Part shown: in pieces, positions 31,655 to 38,845 of the stretch | Layout of the letters: every line of letters starts with the position of its first letter | How positions within the stretch are numbered: the stretch's first letter is position 1 | IMG/VR virus record: IMGVR_UViG_3300044970_000973 | Location: 1 to 43,139 of that record | DNA: 43,139 nucleotides | Reading direction: 5' to 3' (one strand) | Source of the DNA: a virus | Position numbers and translations under genes: made by a program | Notes under the pieces: generated by a model | What the model was told of the DNA's origin: nothing | What the model saw: the letters and a program-made list of their open reading frames with translations, nothing else | Database searches by the model: none

Positions 31655-34093
31655 TCAGGTGATGAAGTAGTCGGCAAGCCGGACGTTGTTCACGTCGAGC
31701 CGGCCCAGCTTGGGAAGTGGTGGCGCCTTGCAGCGCACCTGGTCGGGGAGTTGTTGCAATAGTTCACCCGTGATCTGGGTGAGCCAGTCGTGCTGGTACA
31801 TGGCAGCGAACGCATTGCGCACGGAGTCACGCAGCTGGGCCATCTCGGCGGGGGTCGTGCTGAAGCAGTCATGGATTCCTCCAAGGTTGCGGACGCCAGA
31901 GGCAAAGGCGTCAACGGTGGACAACGCCATGTGACTGGCGTCGAGTGAGTGGATGACGTTGGGGCTGAGCCCATTGCCCATCCGCTTGGGGTTCAGCCCA
32001 TCGGGGATGTGGTTCGACAGCAGGTCCATCGCCACTGACGACAGGTGGTGCAGCTTGATCCGCACACCCCGGTAATCCATGTACCGCTGCCGCACCGGCA
32101 GGCCAGAGGGCGACGTCCACTGCAGCTCGACGTCGTACTCGCCGGCCAGCTTGCCCACCTGCTTGAACCAGTGCATGGCTTTCTTGGCGGGGCCAATCAC
32201 CTCGGCCGTCTCACGGCAGACGATGGTGGTCATGTAGTGCATGGCGGCCATGGCCCCCTTCTTGAAGCACCACCCATCCAGGCCGTAGAGCTCGACCGTC
32301 CGGTCGAATGCCCAGCCCTGGCAGAAGCCGAAGATCGCTTGCCTGGTGGCGGAGTAGGGGGTGGTCATCACCACCGGCTTGAGCAGCGAGCGATCGGGCT
32401 GCAGCTGCAGCCAGCTGCTGGCGTGCGGGTCGCCGGTTTCTGCGTCGCTGCGCACCTGGGCCAGCACCCGGTCGAGCACCACGCTGTAGATGTCCCGCGG
32501 TTCCTCTGATGGCAGCAGGTTCACCAGCTGCGCCATGTCCTCGGAGCGGAGCAGCGCGGCGTAGTGCTGGATCCCACTGCAGGTGCAGTCGAGCACCACC
32601 GGCAGGCGGCACACGTACCCGTACCCGTGATGGCTGAACTGCTGGTATGTGCGGCAGAAGGCAAGGAACTGCCACGGGTCGTCGGCCTTGGTCCAGAACT
32701 CAGCTCTGCCCCATGGGTCACGGCCGGCCGCCTCGATCTCCAGCTGGTGCTCATGCACCCAGTCAAGCCGGGCCCGCCAGCTTGTCTTGCTGTAGCCGTA
32801 GGTGTTGGCGCCATGGATCCGCAGCCAGTCGGCCTCCTCCTCGGTGGTGATCGGCGTGCCGTTGGCGAACAGCAGCAGAGCCCTGGCCATGTCGCTGCCT
32901 TGTGGGTTCAGGAAGCTGGGCCGGTAGTAGTACCTGCCCCTGAAGTCCAGCTGCATGGGGAACCAGATGGCTGGCTCCTTGGCCATGCGACGTGCCACCC
33001 ACAGCAGCTTGGCCGTGGCGATCCGCTTGTTCCTGGTCTTGTCGTTCTTGTCGTGGATCTGCCTGGCGTTGAACTTCCACTGCGTCACGTCGGGGTGGTC
33101 GTCGGCCAGGTGCTTGGGGTAGGGCGGCACTGACCATCCCTCCCTGGGCATCAGCGCCCCCACCTCCAGCCCCTTGTCCCATGCAAACTGCAGCTGCTCC
33201 AGCATCCAGCCGTTCACCTGGTAGGCGACGGACTGCTGCAGGTTGGCGGCCTTGATGAACGGCTCGTCCCCGGTAATCGCCTCCTGCACCTGCTCGGGGT
33301 TCTCCTTCATCAGCGATGAGTTGATCTGGATGGGATTGAGGTAGCCCCCTTCCATCACCCCCTGCCATGGCCGCGGCGGCACCACCATCGGCAGCACGAA
33401 TGGGCACAGCGCCTTGTCCTGCTCCTCCATCTCGCGTATCCACTGGATGCAGGCTTCCGTTGCCCGCACCCTGCGCACCTTGCGGCAGGCGCTCTGCTCC
33501 ATGGTCACGCTGATCAGCCCGGTGTGGTTGGCGATCAGCTGAATGAGGAACACGCCCACGCTCAGCCGCTCCTGCGGTGTCCAGATGCTGGTGTTCTGCA
33601 TCCGCAGGATGTCGGCCACCTTCACCTTCAGCCGCAGCCGCTTGGCCTTGTGGTTCTTCCGTTCCCAGACGGTGGCCCGGGCCAGCATGGTCTCCATCCA
33701 CAGCTTGTCGGCCACCTCGTAAGCGAAGGCGTGCAGCTTGCTGACCTGGGTGATGGAGTCGACCACCACCCGCAGGGCAGTGGCTGCAATCTTGTGTGGC
33801 GCCAGCTGCAACAGCGGCTGGAGATGCACGTACTTGGGGCCGGCGATGCCCTTGCGGATCTGGCTGCGGTGATGACGCAGGACATCGATCACCTGGTCGA
33901 TGCCGGCCACCGTCAGGCTTTCGCCGTAGTGGGACAACGACTCCATCCGCAGCAGTCGGCGGCGGTTGATGAGGAGGCTGATACGATCCGCCCCCAGCTG
34001 CATCATCTCCTGCTCAAGTGCGAGCTGGTCGTCTTCCGTCCGGCAACAGGGTGGAGAAGGGGACGCGTGGAGCACGCCCGATAGGTCGGACAT
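31655..34093 (-). CDS. T7-type single-subunit RNA polymerase
   Basis: 812 aa, shorter than T7 gp1 (883). The palm motif VLDCTCSGIQHYAALL places catalytic D502; in T7 the motif is DGSCSGIQH. The O-helix region LLKPVVMTTPYSATRQAIF supplies the Lys and Tyr (about 570-580), and GIHDCFSTTP gives the second aspartate D742. These show an active enzyme that would transcribe middle and late genes from phage promoters. The C-terminus ends ADYFIT rather than T7's DFAFA. It begins with ATG at 34093, close to the attP core; the leader carries CCACCACAGAAATG. T7-like phages normally express it from a host promoter. Confidence 0.96.
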   Translation of the reverse strand: MSDLSGVLHASPSPPCCRTEDDQLALEQEMMQLGADRISLLINRRRLLRMESLSHYGESLTVAGIDQVIDVLRHHRSQIRKGIAGPKYVHLQPLLQLAPHKIAATALRVVVDSITQVSKLHAFAYEVADKLWMETMLARATVWERKNHKAKRLRLKVKVADILRMQNTSIWTPQERLSVGVFLIQLIANHTGLISVTMEQSACRKVRRVRATEACIQWIREMEEQDKALCPFVLPMVVPPRPWQGVMEGGYLNPIQINSSLMKENPEQVQEAITGDEPFIKAANLQQSVAYQVNGWMLEQLQFAWDKGLEVGALMPREGWSVPPYPKHLADDHPDVTQWKFNARQIHDKNDKTRNKRIATAKLLWVARRMAKEPAIWFPMQLDFRGRYYYRPSFLNPQGSDMARALLLFANGTPITTEEEADWLRIHGANTYGYSKTSWRARLDWVHEHQLEIEAAGRDPWGRAEFWTKADDPWQFLAFCRTYQQFSHHGYGYVCRLPVVLDCTCSGIQHYAALLRSEDMAQLVNLLPSEEPRDIYSVVLDRVLAQVRSDAETGDPHASSWLQLQPDRSLLKPVVMTTPYSATRQAIFGFCQGWAFDRTVELYGLDGWCFKKGAMAAMHYMTTIVCRETAEVIGPAKKAMHWFKQVGKLAGEYDVELQWTSPSGLPVRQRYMDYRGVRIKLHHLSSVAMDLLSNHIPDGLNPKRMGNGLSPNVIHSLDASHMALSTVDAFASGVRNLGGIHDCFSTTPAEMAQLRDSVRNAFAAMYQHDWLTQITGELLQQLPDQVRCKAPPLPKLGRLDVNNVRLADYFIT

Positions 34094-34104
34094 TTCTGTG
34101 GTGG

Positions 34105-34116
34105 ATCAATGGCTTA
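34105..34116. repeat. 12-bp direct repeat left of attP
   Basis: ATCAATGGCTTA, repeated exactly at 34196-34207. The two copies bracket the tRNA-like core with 79 bases between them. Loose similarity continues for about a dozen bases into the integrase end (…GCGCC). The arrangement suits integrase arm-type sites or a duplication of the integrase terminus. Confidence 0.7.
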
Positions 34117-34148
34117 CGTGGTTGCGCCTGATCTGATGGGGCCCGGGT

Positions 34149-34193
34149 CTCATAATCCGTTGGTGCGGGGTTCGACTCCCCGGGGGCCCACCA
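34149..34193 (+). other. attP core: 3' half of a tRNA-Met(CAT)
   Basis: The 45 bases from CTCATAATCCGT to the terminal CCA equal tRNA positions 32-76: anticodon loop CTCATAA, 3' anticodon stem TCCGT, variable loop TGGTG, T-arm CGGGG/TTCGACT/CCCCG, acceptor strand GGGGCCC and ACCA. The bases before it (CCCGGGT) do not pair with TCCGT and no D-arm is present, so this is not a working tRNA gene. It lies 11 bases from the integrase stop. That is the usual form of a phage attachment site that restores the host tRNA 3' end on integration; P-SSP7 has a similar arrangement. Confidence 0.85.
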
Positions 34194-34195
34194 GA

Positions 34196-34207
34196 ATCAA
34201 TGGCTTA
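34196..34207. repeat. 12-bp direct repeat right of attP
   Basis: Second copy of ATCAATGGCTTA, three bases after the tRNA CCA; its last three bases are the integrase stop codon read from the other strand. See the copy at 34105-34116. Confidence 0.7.
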
Positions 34208-35290
34208 GCGGTGCGCCATCACTGGCTCGGCAACAAATGTTGCGGACTTCGCAACAGGTTGCAGAGCGGGGACGACGGTCCCTTGCAGGACACGAATCGC
34301 ATCCTTCAGTTCGCGGCTGGAGAGGTGGGCGTACTTCTCCGTCACCTGAATGGAGCTGTGCCCAAGGATCTTCTGCACCACGTACAGGCTGACGCCTGAC
34401 TGCACCAGCCTGGTTGCGCAGGTGTGGCGCAGGGCATGGGGTACGAACTGGTCGTCGTCATCCAGACCCATGGCTGAGCGGGCCCGGTCCCAGTAGTAGC
34501 GCAGGGTTTCACGGGTCAGGTTGTAGAACACCAGCCCCCGGCTGGCAGCGCACCGGCCGGCGATGATCTCCCGCACCCGCTGCGTCATGGGCACCGACCT
34601 GGGCAGGTCCCCTTTGTTCTGCCAGATGCTGATGATGTTCTCGCGCAGGTCGATGTCCTTGACCTCCAGGTGCAGCAGCTCACCGACCCTCATGCCGGTG
34701 TCGACCAGGACGGTGATCGCCTCCAGCACAGCCGGCTGGTTCCACTGGATCATGAGCTGAGCCAGCAGCTGCTCCTCGTCAGGCGACAGGTACCTGATGC
34801 GGTGCGTGGGTTCAGGTAGGCGGATCATGCGTGGCCGCTTGGCCACACCACCCCGCTCCTCAGCGTCGGTGAACATGGCCGACAGGCTGGCCAGCTTCCG
34901 GTTCATGGTGCCGGCGCTGTTCCCCTTCTTGCGCAGGTGCTTGATGTACTCGTCGATGGCGTCCTTGTCGATCGAGTCCAGGTCCCGGGCCTTGCCGAAG
35001 AATGCGACTGCATCACGGGCGTTCCGTGCTGCCTTGGTCTCGTTCTTGGTGCCCTGCCACCGCACCTCCAGTGTCTTCTCGTACGCCTGCTGGATGGTCC
35101 AGCTGTTGGGTGTGGCCGCAGCCTCCCGCTTGATCACGGCACCACGCAGCTCAGCTTCCAGCTGCAGCCGGCCAATCACTGCCTCCTCGTAGCTCTTGTA
35201 GGTAGCGGTGCGCCGCTCCCCTTGGACGGTGACGTCGACCAGGTAGCTGCCGCCACGCTGGCGTATCCCGTCTCTGGTTTTCCCTTTCAT
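34205..35290 (-). CDS. int: Tyrosine-type site-specific integrase
   Basis: 361 aa from ATG 35290 (MKGKTRDGIRQRGGSY), preceded by GAGGAAACC; upstream codons lack a better start. Residues 1-50 form the arm-binding type domain, about 65-150 the SAM-like core-binding domain, and the rest the catalytic domain with R201 (TGMRVGEL), H285/R288 (HALRH), His in LGHSS (about 312) and nucleophile Y320 (EKYAHLS). All catalytic residues are present, so it should be active. Its 3' end abuts the attP core, which implies integration in a tRNA-Met gene. Expressed with the early minus-strand genes. Confidence 0.95.
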   Translation of the reverse strand: MKGKTRDGIRQRGGSYLVDVTVQGERRTATYKSYEEAVIGRLQLEAELRGAVIKREAAATPNSWTIQQAYEKTLEVRWQGTKNETKAARNARDAVAFFGKARDLDSIDKDAIDEYIKHLRKKGNSAGTMNRKLASLSAMFTDAEERGGVAKRPRMIRLPEPTHRIRYLSPDEEQLLAQLMIQWNQPAVLEAITVLVDTGMRVGELLHLEVKDIDLRENIISIWQNKGDLPRSVPMTQRVREIIAGRCAASRGLVFYNLTRETLRYYWDRARSAMGLDDDDQFVPHALRHTCATRLVQSGVSLYVVQKILGHSSIQVTEKYAHLSSRELKDAIRVLQGTVVPALQPVAKSATFVAEPVMAHR

Positions 35291-35328
35291 GGTTTCCTCG
35301 GTGGTGGTGGGTGTGCAATAGAGAATGA

Positions 35329-35343
35329 TTTGTCTAGTACAAA
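35329..35343. promoter_or_regulatory. Palindrome upstream of the integrase
   Basis: TTTGT-CTAGT-ACAAA, a 5-bp inverted repeat about 40 bases before the integrase start in an unusually A+T-rich spot of this genome. It could be an operator or part of a host-type promoter. No repressor gene is recognised, so this is a candidate only. Confidence 0.3.
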
Positions 35344-35380
35344 TGCTTAGCAATAGGCATAAGGTGACACAGGGTTTCCC

Positions 35381-35704
35381 CTATATCCCAGCCTGCATCT
35401 TCTTGCAGGCTGCACGCCAGACCAGGTTGGCAAAGGCTTTGGTCGGTGCGTTCATTTCAATCTCGAACGACTCAGCCCATTGGTCAAACGCCAGTTGCTG
35501 CCGCTGTTCTGGTGTTTCTTCTGGTACATCAGGCGCCTCAGGTGCGTATGTCCAGTGGGTGCTACCTGCGTAGGCAGGTATAGACCAATAGGCTGAGTGC
35601 CATCCGAACTTAGGGTGAAACCACAGCACACGACCGTCGTCGCCTGCGTCTTTGGCGGTTGGCCTGCGTGCCACTACATCGAACACGTTTTCAGGTAGAG
35701 CCAT
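35381..35704 (-). CDS. Early hypothetical protein
   Basis: 107 aa: MALPENVFDVVARRPTAKDAGDD, HPKFGWHSAYWSIPAYAG, and a C-terminal helix ending AACKKMQAGI. No motif recognised; the FGWHSAYWSIP segment is aromatic-rich. The last codons form one arm of an 8-bp hairpin (35390-35397 with 35404-35411) that lacks a T-run. It is the last gene before the integrase in the early block. Confidence 0.65.
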   Translation of the reverse strand: MALPENVFDVVARRPTAKDAGDDGRVLWFHPKFGWHSAYWSIPAYAGSTHWTYAPEAPDVPEETPEQRQQLAFDQWAESFEIEMNAPTKAFANLVWRAACKKMQAGI

Positions 35705-35721
35705 GATGAATAGATGATGGG

Positions 35722-35961
35722 TCAGAGTTTGCCAAGCACATTGATATGGCTGGCATCAGGGTGTCTGTTCTTGGTGAACTTGATGGCCTCTTGTTTAGTC
35801 ATCGCCTTCACCGTCGTCTTCATTGATGGTCCGTTCTTGAACTGCACGTCCACCTGCCACAGCCTGGCGGCCGGGTTGCTTGTCCGGCTCAGCCCATCAC
35901 CCACCACAGGGTTATTGGTCTCGTGCCATGGCAGCACGTAGCTGTCCTTAGGCCGCGGCAT
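35722..35961 (-). CDS. Early hypothetical protein
   Basis: 79 aa: MPRPKDSYVLPWHETNN ... LWQVDVQFKNGPSMKTTVKAMTKQEAIKFTKNRHPDA (in part). The C-terminal half has two strands and a helix with basic residues, like small nucleic-acid-binding or ubiquitin-size phage proteins. No family recognised. It overlaps the preceding gene by 14 bases. Confidence 0.65.
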   Translation of the reverse strand: MPRPKDSYVLPWHETNNPVVGDGLSRTSNPAARLWQVDVQFKNGPSMKTTVKAMTKQEAIKFTKNRHPDASHINVLGKL

Positions 35962-36178
35962 CGGTGTCCCTCAGCAGGCGATCGGCCACCTCGTTGATGG
36001 CCAGGTAGCAGATGCGGGCCTGGCCCTGGTCGGGCGCCCACGTCCTGATCTCCTTGGCCAGCAGCTGGATCACGCCACGCATCCGGCTGCGACTGCGCAG
36101 TGTCGACGTGGTGTGCCTGTCATCCCAGTATTCGGCAAGGCAACGGGTGAGCAGGTCATCGGATGGGGCAGGCTTCAT
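35948..36178 (-). CDS. Early hypothetical helical protein
   Basis: 76 aa from ATG 36178 (MKPAPSDDLLTRCLAEYW). The frame is open to 36283, but those residues lie over the next gene and are low-complexity Thr/Ser. The body is helical with a basic middle (TLRSRSRMRGVIQLLAKEI) and ends RLLRDTDAAA. It overlaps both neighbours, as usual in this operon. Function unknown. Confidence 0.6.
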   Translation of the reverse strand: MKPAPSDDLLTRCLAEYWDDRHTTSTLRSRSRMRGVIQLLAKEIRTWAPDQGQARICYLAINEVADRLLRDTDAAA

Positions 36179-36443
36179 CTGTTCGCAGCCTGTCGGCAAC
36201 GAGCTTGGCGTAGCCGGCGATGTCATCCCAGCTGTCGATGTAGTCGGGGTCTCCATTGAGGATGTGTCCAATCTTGTGGGCAATCATGTGCAGGGCTTCT
36301 TCCTGGTCGACGGCCAGGCGCTTGTCCCTGTCGAGAAGGTGAGATGTCATCACCTTCTTCAGCTGCATCGTGACCTTGGCGTGGCCATGGAAGTCACCGT
36401 ATCGCTGGCCTCGCTCGGCCAGCATTGCTTTGATGTCAGTCAT
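36156..36443 (-). CDS. DUF6378/MazG-like phage protein
   Basis: 95 aa. MTDIKAMLAERGQRYGDFHGHAKV ... EEALHMIAHKIGHILNGDPDYIDSWDDIAGYAKLVADRL (in part) is a widely conserved phage pattern: AERG-RYGDF, HKI-RILNGDP and W-DIAGYA. It resembles MazG-type nucleotide pyrophosphohydrolase-like all-helical folds, but enzymatic activity is unproven. ATGA overlap with the preceding gene. Confidence 0.75.
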   Translation of the reverse strand: MTDIKAMLAERGQRYGDFHGHAKVTMQLKKVMTSHLLDRDKRLAVDQEEALHMIAHKIGHILNGDPDYIDSWDDIAGYAKLVADRLRTDEACPIR

Positions 36444-36733
36444 GCGGCGTCAGGTGGAGTGGTGGGTTTGATGAAGCGTGCTGCCTGCTGCCGGTCCCGT
36501 CGTCCCCGTTCCGTGAGGGTGTACCCCCCACCGGACGGGCGGATCAGGCCGGCGTAGTCCAGCACCTTGATCTGTTCGTTGAGTGCGTCTTGATACCAAG
36601 CCTTGTCACGGGTGAGGAATGAAGTCCGACACTCCGATGCCAATGTCCTCCGGTCCAGTGGCCTGGGGAAGCTGTTGCTCAGGGTGTTCAGCAGCTCATT
36701 GCGCAGAGCTGCCATTGCGTGGGTGTCGCTCAT
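36440..36733 (-). CDS. Small winged-helix-like protein
   Basis: 97 aa. FPRPLDRRTLASEC ... ALNEQIKVLDYAGLIRPSGGGYTLTERGRRDRQ reads like a winged helix: helix, recognition helix ending in LDYAGLI, then the wing GGGYTLTERG. It may be a DNA-binding regulator of early genes, but the N-terminal part lacks a clear HTH and no family is recognised. ATGA overlaps join it to both neighbours. Confidence 0.65.
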   Translation of the reverse strand: MSDTHAMAALRNELLNTLSNSFPRPLDRRTLASECRTSFLTRDKAWYQDALNEQIKVLDYAGLIRPSGGGYTLTERGRRDRQQAARFIKPTTPPDAA

Positions 36734-36969
36734 TGGTGATTAGAGCAAGTGTCTACGGGGGGAGCAATGACCGCAACGGGAGTTTCGACCTGCTTGATCA
36801 CAGCCATCGCTTCCGTAATCTCCCTATGGATTACGGTGCTGGCAACGCAGCCCTTGCGCAGCAAGGCATCGACAGCGGCAACACGTCGCGCCAGTGCGGA
36901 ATAGGCCCGGGCGTAGTCAGGGCCAATGATTTCCATTTGCTCAACTCGTGCGGGGGTCAGTTCAGTCAT
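36730..36969 (-). CDS. Early hypothetical protein
   Basis: 79 aa: MTELTPARVEQMEIIGPDYARAYSALARRVAAVDALLRK (in part), then VIHREITEAMAVIKQVETPVAVI. Mostly helical; no motif recognised. The leader reads CAACTAATCCCACCATG, one of several CCCACC leaders in this operon. Confidence 0.6.
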   Translation of the reverse strand: MTELTPARVEQMEIIGPDYARAYSALARRVAAVDALLRKGCVASTVIHREITEAMAVIKQVETPVAVIAPPVDTCSNHQ

Positions 36970-36989
36970 GGTGGGATTAGTTGAAATCT

Positions 36990-37475
36990 CTAGAGGGTGT
37001 TTGCCGCGACAGCAGCACCGAGCATGAGGTGGTCTTCACTGGAGCAGAGGCCCTCCTCAAGTGCTGGATTCCAGTCGTGCTCGGGGCAGCGACGACAGCG
37101 AACAAAATGGGGTGAGGGGCGTGGTAGCCAGCCAGCATCAGCCGCTGCCAGTGCAGTGGTGTAACGGGCGCGGTCGGCATTGATGGCACGGGTGTAGGAG
37201 GAGCCCAGATGTTCGTGGCCCGGCAGCCAGCAGCGGTAAGCGCTGGGCAGCTTTATCCACTTGCTCACTGCGTCGCCTCTTGCTGCGGCACCGGCAGCGC
37301 CCAGTGGGGGAGCGAAACGGTCTGGTGGGACAGCCGCTCGCTGGGCTTGCGCAGGATCCACTCCATAAAGCCTGGCCAACCGAATGGCTCCTATGTAATG
37401 CTCATCGCCATCATTTTTACTTTTCACATAACCAGGACACAGGACGTAACGGACTGTCAATCTGTGGTCTGCCAT
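36990..37475 (-). CDS. Early conserved phage protein, two-part
   Basis: 161 aa. The first 40 residues (RLTVRYVLCPGYVKSKNDGDEHYIGAIRLARLYGVDP, in part) match a short protein widespread in phages, in which CPGYV and H-YI/V-...L-RLYGV are conserved. Residues about 65-161 look like a different small domain with a WIKLPSAYRCWLPGH segment and a CRRCPEHDW cysteine pair. It may be a fusion of two small phage proteins. Function unknown. Confidence 0.7.
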   Translation of the reverse strand: MADHRLTVRYVLCPGYVKSKNDGDEHYIGAIRLARLYGVDPAQAQRAAVPPDRFAPPLGAAGAAARGDAVSKWIKLPSAYRCWLPGHEHLGSSYTRAINADRARYTTALAAADAGWLPRPSPHFVRCRRCPEHDWNPALEEGLCSSEDHLMLGAAVAANTL

Positions 37476-37487
37476 TAGTGTGTTCCT

Positions 37488-37724
37488 CTAGGGTGTGCCG
37501 GGAGCAGGCAAAACCTCGCCTAAGCGAATGTCACCATCTCCATTGTGATAGATGCAGCAATCCTGATCCCAGCCAAGAACGTTTGAGCTGACTTCGTGCG
37601 CTGTGACGCTTGGGAAGTAATCAGTCCGAACAATCTCATCGTGCATGTCAATAGCCTCGGAATCGTCTTCAGCCCATACATAGGCGTCATAGACAATTTG
37701 AACCGCAAAAAGTCTCTTTGCCAT
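37488..37724 (-). CDS. Early hypothetical protein
   Basis: 78 aa: MAKRLFAVQIVYDAYVWAEDDSEAIDMHDEIVRTD ... LGWDQDCCIYHNGDGDIRLGEVL (in part). A beta-alpha-beta start with the VWAEDDSEAI pattern is common in small phage proteins of unknown function. Its DNA is less GC-rich than the neighbours, a possible sign of recent gain. Confidence 0.65.
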   Translation of the reverse strand: MAKRLFAVQIVYDAYVWAEDDSEAIDMHDEIVRTDYFPSVTAHEVSSNVLGWDQDCCIYHNGDGDIRLGEVLPAPGTP

Positions 37725-37740
37725 AATCCTTTAGCCTTCT

Positions 37741-37902
37741 TCACTTGGAGTCCAGCAGGCAGAGGATCTGCGCTGGTTTGTTGTCGTAGAGCTTTTGGCA
37801 AGCGTGCCACTTCTGAGGAAGCCACCACCAGCCAGCCGCAATCATCAGAACCAGCGTTAAAGCAATGGCGCCAATCGTTGCGTATTCGTCGATACTTTTC
37901 AT
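37741..37902 (-). CDS. Small single-span membrane protein
   Basis: 53 aa from ATG 37902, with a strong ribosome site (GGAGG, nine bases upstream) that decides the start; the frame extends 14 codons further. IGAIALTLVLMIAAGWWWLP (about 10-29) is a transmembrane helix, followed by a Lys/Cys-containing tail ending LCLLDSK. A short membrane protein among early genes may alter the host envelope; function unknown. Confidence 0.65.
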   Translation of the reverse strand: MKSIDEYATIGAIALTLVLMIAAGWWWLPQKWHACQKLYDNKPAQILCLLDSK

Positions 37903-37906
37903 GGGC

Positions 37907-38071
37907 TTAGACCTCCTGCCTTGTGGATTCCGGGGCCAACACATTGATCACATGCTTGGCCCATGCGATCGCAATGACGGTGGCTTGTGAGTTGGGTGTC
38001 GATCCGTAGCTGTCTTTCCACCAGCTGCGGTACAGCTCAGCGAGCTGCAGGTCTGTCGCTTGTGTGTTCAT
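37907..38071 (-). CDS. Small hypothetical protein
   Basis: 54 aa: MNTQATDLQLAELYRSWWKDSYG ... ATVIAIAWAKHVINVLAPES. The LAELYRSW ... AIAWA-HV pattern recurs, from memory, in small early cyanophage proteins. The last codons contain the GGAGG ribosome site of the next gene. The leader has CCACCCACCGCACACC before ATG. Confidence 0.65.
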   Translation of the reverse strand: MNTQATDLQLAELYRSWWKDSYGSTPNSQATVIAIAWAKHVINVLAPESTRQEV

Positions 38072-38180
38072 GGTGTGCGGTGGGTGGTGCAGATGTGGGG
38101 CTCATCTGATGAGCCAGTCCAACAAGGGCCCATGTCATCAGCAGGATGGTGCTGAAGTCAGCGATCCGATCACGCATCAT
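38037..38180 (-). CDS. Possible small membrane protein
   Basis: 47 aa from ATG 38180 (or the adjacent ATG 38177): MMRDRIADFSTILLMTWALVGLAHQM, then a Pro/Thr/His tail. Residues 9-25 could span the membrane. It overlaps the preceding gene by 11 and the following gene by 35 bases; the His/Thr tail is largely the leader of the next gene in another frame. Support is only the hydrophobic stretch and the tiling, so it may not be real. Confidence 0.4.
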   Translation of the reverse strand: MMRDRIADFSTILLMTWALVGLAHQMSPTSAPPTAHHEHTSDRPAAR

Positions 38181-38358
38181 GCAAGGGCTCCATGTCCTCA
38201 GGGCGGGCCGACACATTGGGCCCCCCGATCAGCAGTCGTTCAGCCTCTGGCGTCCACTGCCTGGCCAGCTGCAGCACGTCAGCTCCCAGGTCGTGGTGTC
38301 CGTCGGCATTGAGGCGGGCTGCCGCTTGAAGCAGCAGCTGGTGGGCTGGCGCTCTCAT
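38170..38358 (-). CDS. Small hypothetical helical protein
   Basis: 62 aa from ATG 38358 (MRAPAHQLLLQAAARLNADG). A helical repeat-like body LLLQAAARLNADGHHDLGADVLQLARQW is followed by TPEAERLLIGGPNVSARP. The upstream extension of the frame is low-complexity and not used. No function known. Confidence 0.55.
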   Translation of the reverse strand: MRAPAHQLLLQAAARLNADGHHDLGADVLQLARQWTPEAERLLIGGPNVSARPEDMEPLHDA

Positions 38359-38479
38359 GGCACAGCCCGGGCCAACACATTGGAAGAATCCATGGGTGGT
38401 GGTGGGCGGGCCTGAGCAGCATGGCCGCGGCAGCCTGCTGCATTGGTGCTGTTGTTGTGGTTCTTTACAAAGGGAGGGA

Positions 38480-38497
38480 GGCCCCATTGCTGGGGCC
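38480..38497 (-). terminator. Weak hairpin in the early block
   Basis: GGCCCC/GGGGCC stem of six pairs with a six-base loop, followed on the minus strand by TCCCTCCCTTT rather than a clean T-run. It lies after the 38514-38708 gene in a 155-bp gap (38359-38513) where I see no gene. Possible attenuator. Confidence 0.35.
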
Positions 38498-38513
38498 CTG
38501 GTAATTGATCAGA

Positions 38514-38708
38514 TCAGCGGGCAAGGGTGCTGTGTGGGCACCGCTCCATGTATTCCCGCACCTGGTCCTCGGTGATGGTGCGAGACGCGACGGGTAACCC
38601 TTTGGCGTAAGCCATGGCACACCAGCCGGTGTGGCTGATGTTGCTGCGCTGGAACACGACGTCGGACCCGTGAAACATCACCCGGTCAATGGCTTTTAGG
38701 TTGATCAC
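38514..38708 (-). CDS. Small hypothetical protein, GTG start
   Basis: 64 aa beginning with GTG at 38708, which overlaps the TGA of the preceding gene (GTGA). MINLKAIDRVMFHGSDVVF ... GLPVASRTITEDQVREYMERCP (in part). An internal ATG ten codons in is the alternative. The C-terminal helix ends with a Cys. No family recognised. Confidence 0.55.
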   Translation of the reverse strand: MINLKAIDRVMFHGSDVVFQRSNISHTGWCAMAYAKGLPVASRTITEDQVREYMERCPHSTLAR

Positions 38709-38842
38709 TGTTTTGTGTGGTGTGTGGTGGGTTGGGTGCCGGAGTGTGTCACCGGCTGGGACGCCAGCTCATAGAGAGCGGCGCCCCATAAAAAACCTGC
38801 CCCCAGCACGGTGGCCAGGGTCAGGAGCAAGCGGCTCAGCAT
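38705..38842 (-). CDS. Small single-span membrane protein
   Basis: 45 aa: MLSRLLLTLATVLGAGFLWGAALYELAS has a basic residue at position 4 and a hydrophobic helix (about 5-25); the tail is Thr/His-rich. It could equally be a short signal-anchor. It starts three bases after the preceding stop and is coupled by GTGA to the next gene. Function unknown. Confidence 0.55.
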   Translation of the reverse strand: MLSRLLLTLATVLGAGFLWGAALYELASQPVTHSGTQPTTHHTKQ

Positions 38843-38845
38843 GGT

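Noticed and set aside
34118-34193. A functional tRNA-Met gene
   Set aside because: Only positions 32-76 are tRNA-like; the acceptor 5' strand, D-arm and 5' anticodon stem are missing.
35390-35411. Terminator at the end of the gene at 35381
   Set aside because: The 8-bp hairpin is inside the coding end and is followed by GGGATATAGGGG, not a T-run.
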